From the NCBI GenBank assembly GCA_016712035.1, contig JADJRT010000005.1, positions 186,001-250,000 on the forward strand: a stretch of 64,000 bases of DNA. The letters are read 5' to 3'. The translations under genes and the position numbers were made by a program. Source of the DNA: Flammeovirgaceae bacterium. Its GTDB lineage: Bacteria > Bacteroidota > Bacteroidia > Cytophagales > Cyclobacteriaceae. The notes beneath the pieces are model-generated. The model saw only the letters and a list, made by a program, of their open reading frames with translations. It was not told the DNA's origin and did not search any database. Positions within the stretch are counted from its first letter, which is position 1. Every line of letters starts with the position of its first letter. This document shows positions 63,110-64,000 of this stretch, one piece after another.

Positions 63110-64000
63110 ATGTTTAAAAATTACTTTGTGGTAACCGTAAGAAATCTCCTTCGGAATGGCTTCTACTCTTTTATAAACATTACAGGCCTGGCTATAGGCA
63201 TTACCTGTAGTATCCTGATTCTTCTGTGGGTAGCTGACGAAACCTCCTATGACTCGTTTCACCCCAAGGCAAACAGATTGTATCAGGTGTGGGTAAACGC
63301 CACCTTCAATGGAAAGATAAACTCTTGGACTTCGGTACCCCTGCCAACTTACGAAGCCTTTAAGACAGCCGATAGCAATATTAAGAATGCGCTGGTTACA
63401 GATTGGGGTGGTGATCATCTGATTACCGTTGGTGAAAACAGGCTCATTAAAAAAGGATACTATGCCAGTGAGGAGTTTCTGGAAATGTTTGAGTTCCCGC
63501 TCATAACAGGGTTAGCAACACAAGTAATGGATGACCCCCGATCGATTGTTATTACGGAGTCAACCGCGAAGGCATTATTCGGCACCGATGATCCTATCAA
63601 CCAGATAATTCGTGTTGACAATGAACATGACTTAAAGGTCACCGGTATATTGAAAGACATCCCCAGTAATTCATCGTTTGAATTCGACTTTCTTATGCCC
63701 TGGAAATTTCGGGAACAATCCAGCGAATGGGTAAGAGAAAATACTACCAACTGGGGCAATTATTCTTTTCAGGTATTTGTAGAACTGAATGATCCATCCA
63801 ATAAATCGGCTGTTGAAAATAGCGTACGAAACATGTTACAAGAGCATGGCGAAACGGAAACCAAGCCTGAATATTTTATCTATCCACTATCGCGATGGAG
63901 GCTACATGGATCCTTCGAAAACGGAATTGAAACCGGTGGTATGAATGACTATGTGCAGATGTTTACCATTATTGCCATTTTCATCATTGTAATTGCCTGC
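63110..64000 (+). CDS. MacB/FtsX-type ABC transporter permease, N-terminal part
   Basis: The frame runs from the ATG at 63110 (MFKNYFVVTVRNLLRNG) to the end of the window, so the gene is cut off. It starts with the usual cytoplasmic N terminus and first membrane helix (SFINITGLAIGITCSILIL), followed by a large periplasmic MacB_PCD-type domain (ANRLYQVWVNA, DPRSIVITESTAKALFG, VTGILKDIPSNSSFEFDFL), and just enters the second helix. In Bacteroidota these permeases are of the 800-residue type and export unknown cargo. Confidence 0.85.
   Translation, partial: MFKNYFVVTVRNLLRNGFYSFINITGLAIGITCSILILLWVADETSYDSFHPKANRLYQVWVNATFNGKINSWTSVPLPTYEAFKTADSNIKNALVTDWGGDHLITVGENRLIKKGYYASEEFLEMFEFPLITGLATQVMDDPRSIVITESTAKALFGTDDPINQIIRVDNEHDLKVTGILKDIPSNSSFEFDFLMPWKFREQSSEWVRENTTNWGNYSFQVFVELNDPSNKSAVENSVRNMLQEHGETETKPEYFIYPLSRWRLHGSFENGIETGGMNDYVQMFTIIAIFIIVIAC

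Noticed and set aside
1..64000. CRISPR array, insertion sequence, prophage, tRNA or rRNA
   Set aside because: I found no regularly spaced repeats, transposase motifs, phage genes or cloverleaf-type sequences in the gaps between genes.

Overview
The window looks like the chromosome of a Bacteroidota bacterium, most likely of the Cytophagales type. The evidence is the gene content (BshA for bacillithiol, CarboxypepD_reg-like domain, TonB receptor, CHASE2/FecR pair, DUF4097, DUF5522), the AT-leaning composition, the general lack of Shine-Dalgarno sequences, and several promoters matching the Bacteroidota form TTTG-N19-TAnnTTTG. I see no phage, transposon, CRISPR array, tRNA or rRNA.

Layout. 1-5253: small unlinked genes (outer-membrane fragment, DinB, DUF885 lipoprotein, exported VOC protein, DoxX, DUF1761, SRAP). 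5381-22582: enolase, carA, then a long minus-strand ribosomal cluster in the order rplC-rplD-rplW-rplB-rpsS-rplV-rpsC-rplP-rpmC-rpsQ-rplN-rplX-rplE-rpsN-[promoter]-rpsH-rplF-rplR-rpsE-rpmD-rplO-secY-map-infA-rpmJ-rpsM-rpsK-rpsD-rpoA-rplQ. 22783-24766: FecCD/BtuC permease and its ATPase. 24772-28835: a minus-strand run of a DgcN-like DUF1611 protein, a DgcA-like dipeptide epimerase, an exported redoxin and a haem c/copper monooxygenase. 28968-40861: rlmN, a VIT transporter, two rhomboids beside mutL, a GH3/beta-lactamase fusion, bshA and a fatty acid hydroxylase. 41040-45824: vWA protein, MoxR-like ATPase, AlbA_2/winged-helix protein, PIN-PhoH. 45883-50363: sucD, FecR-like/CHASE2 pair, meaB, DUF5522. 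50376-53757: vitamin B12 uptake (btuB under a cobalamin riboswitch, divergent btuF). 53808-57969: AraC regulator divergent from five genes whose products all look exported. 58081-62137: BNR lipoprotein, then an ECF sigma / HEAT anti-sigma / two DUF4097 proteins. 62559-64000: a SWIB protein with a histone-H1-like tail, and the start of a MacB/FtsX permease.

Data quality matters for every reading here. More than 20 genes, including essential single-copy ones (secY, rpsC, rplE, rplR, mutL, rlmN), are broken by one- or two-base indels, mostly in A/T or G/C runs, and each restores a family-typical protein when the base is put back. I treat these as consensus errors of a long-read assembly and annotate the restored gene spans, giving the approximate indel site.

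The most interesting candidates are the vWA-MoxR-AlbA_2 cluster next to PIN-PhoH, the exported AraC-linked small-molecule cluster, the DgcN/DgcA pair beside a complete copper monooxygenase, the GH3 domain that has lost its catalytic residues while fused to an intact serine hydrolase, and the SWIB/H1-tail protein.
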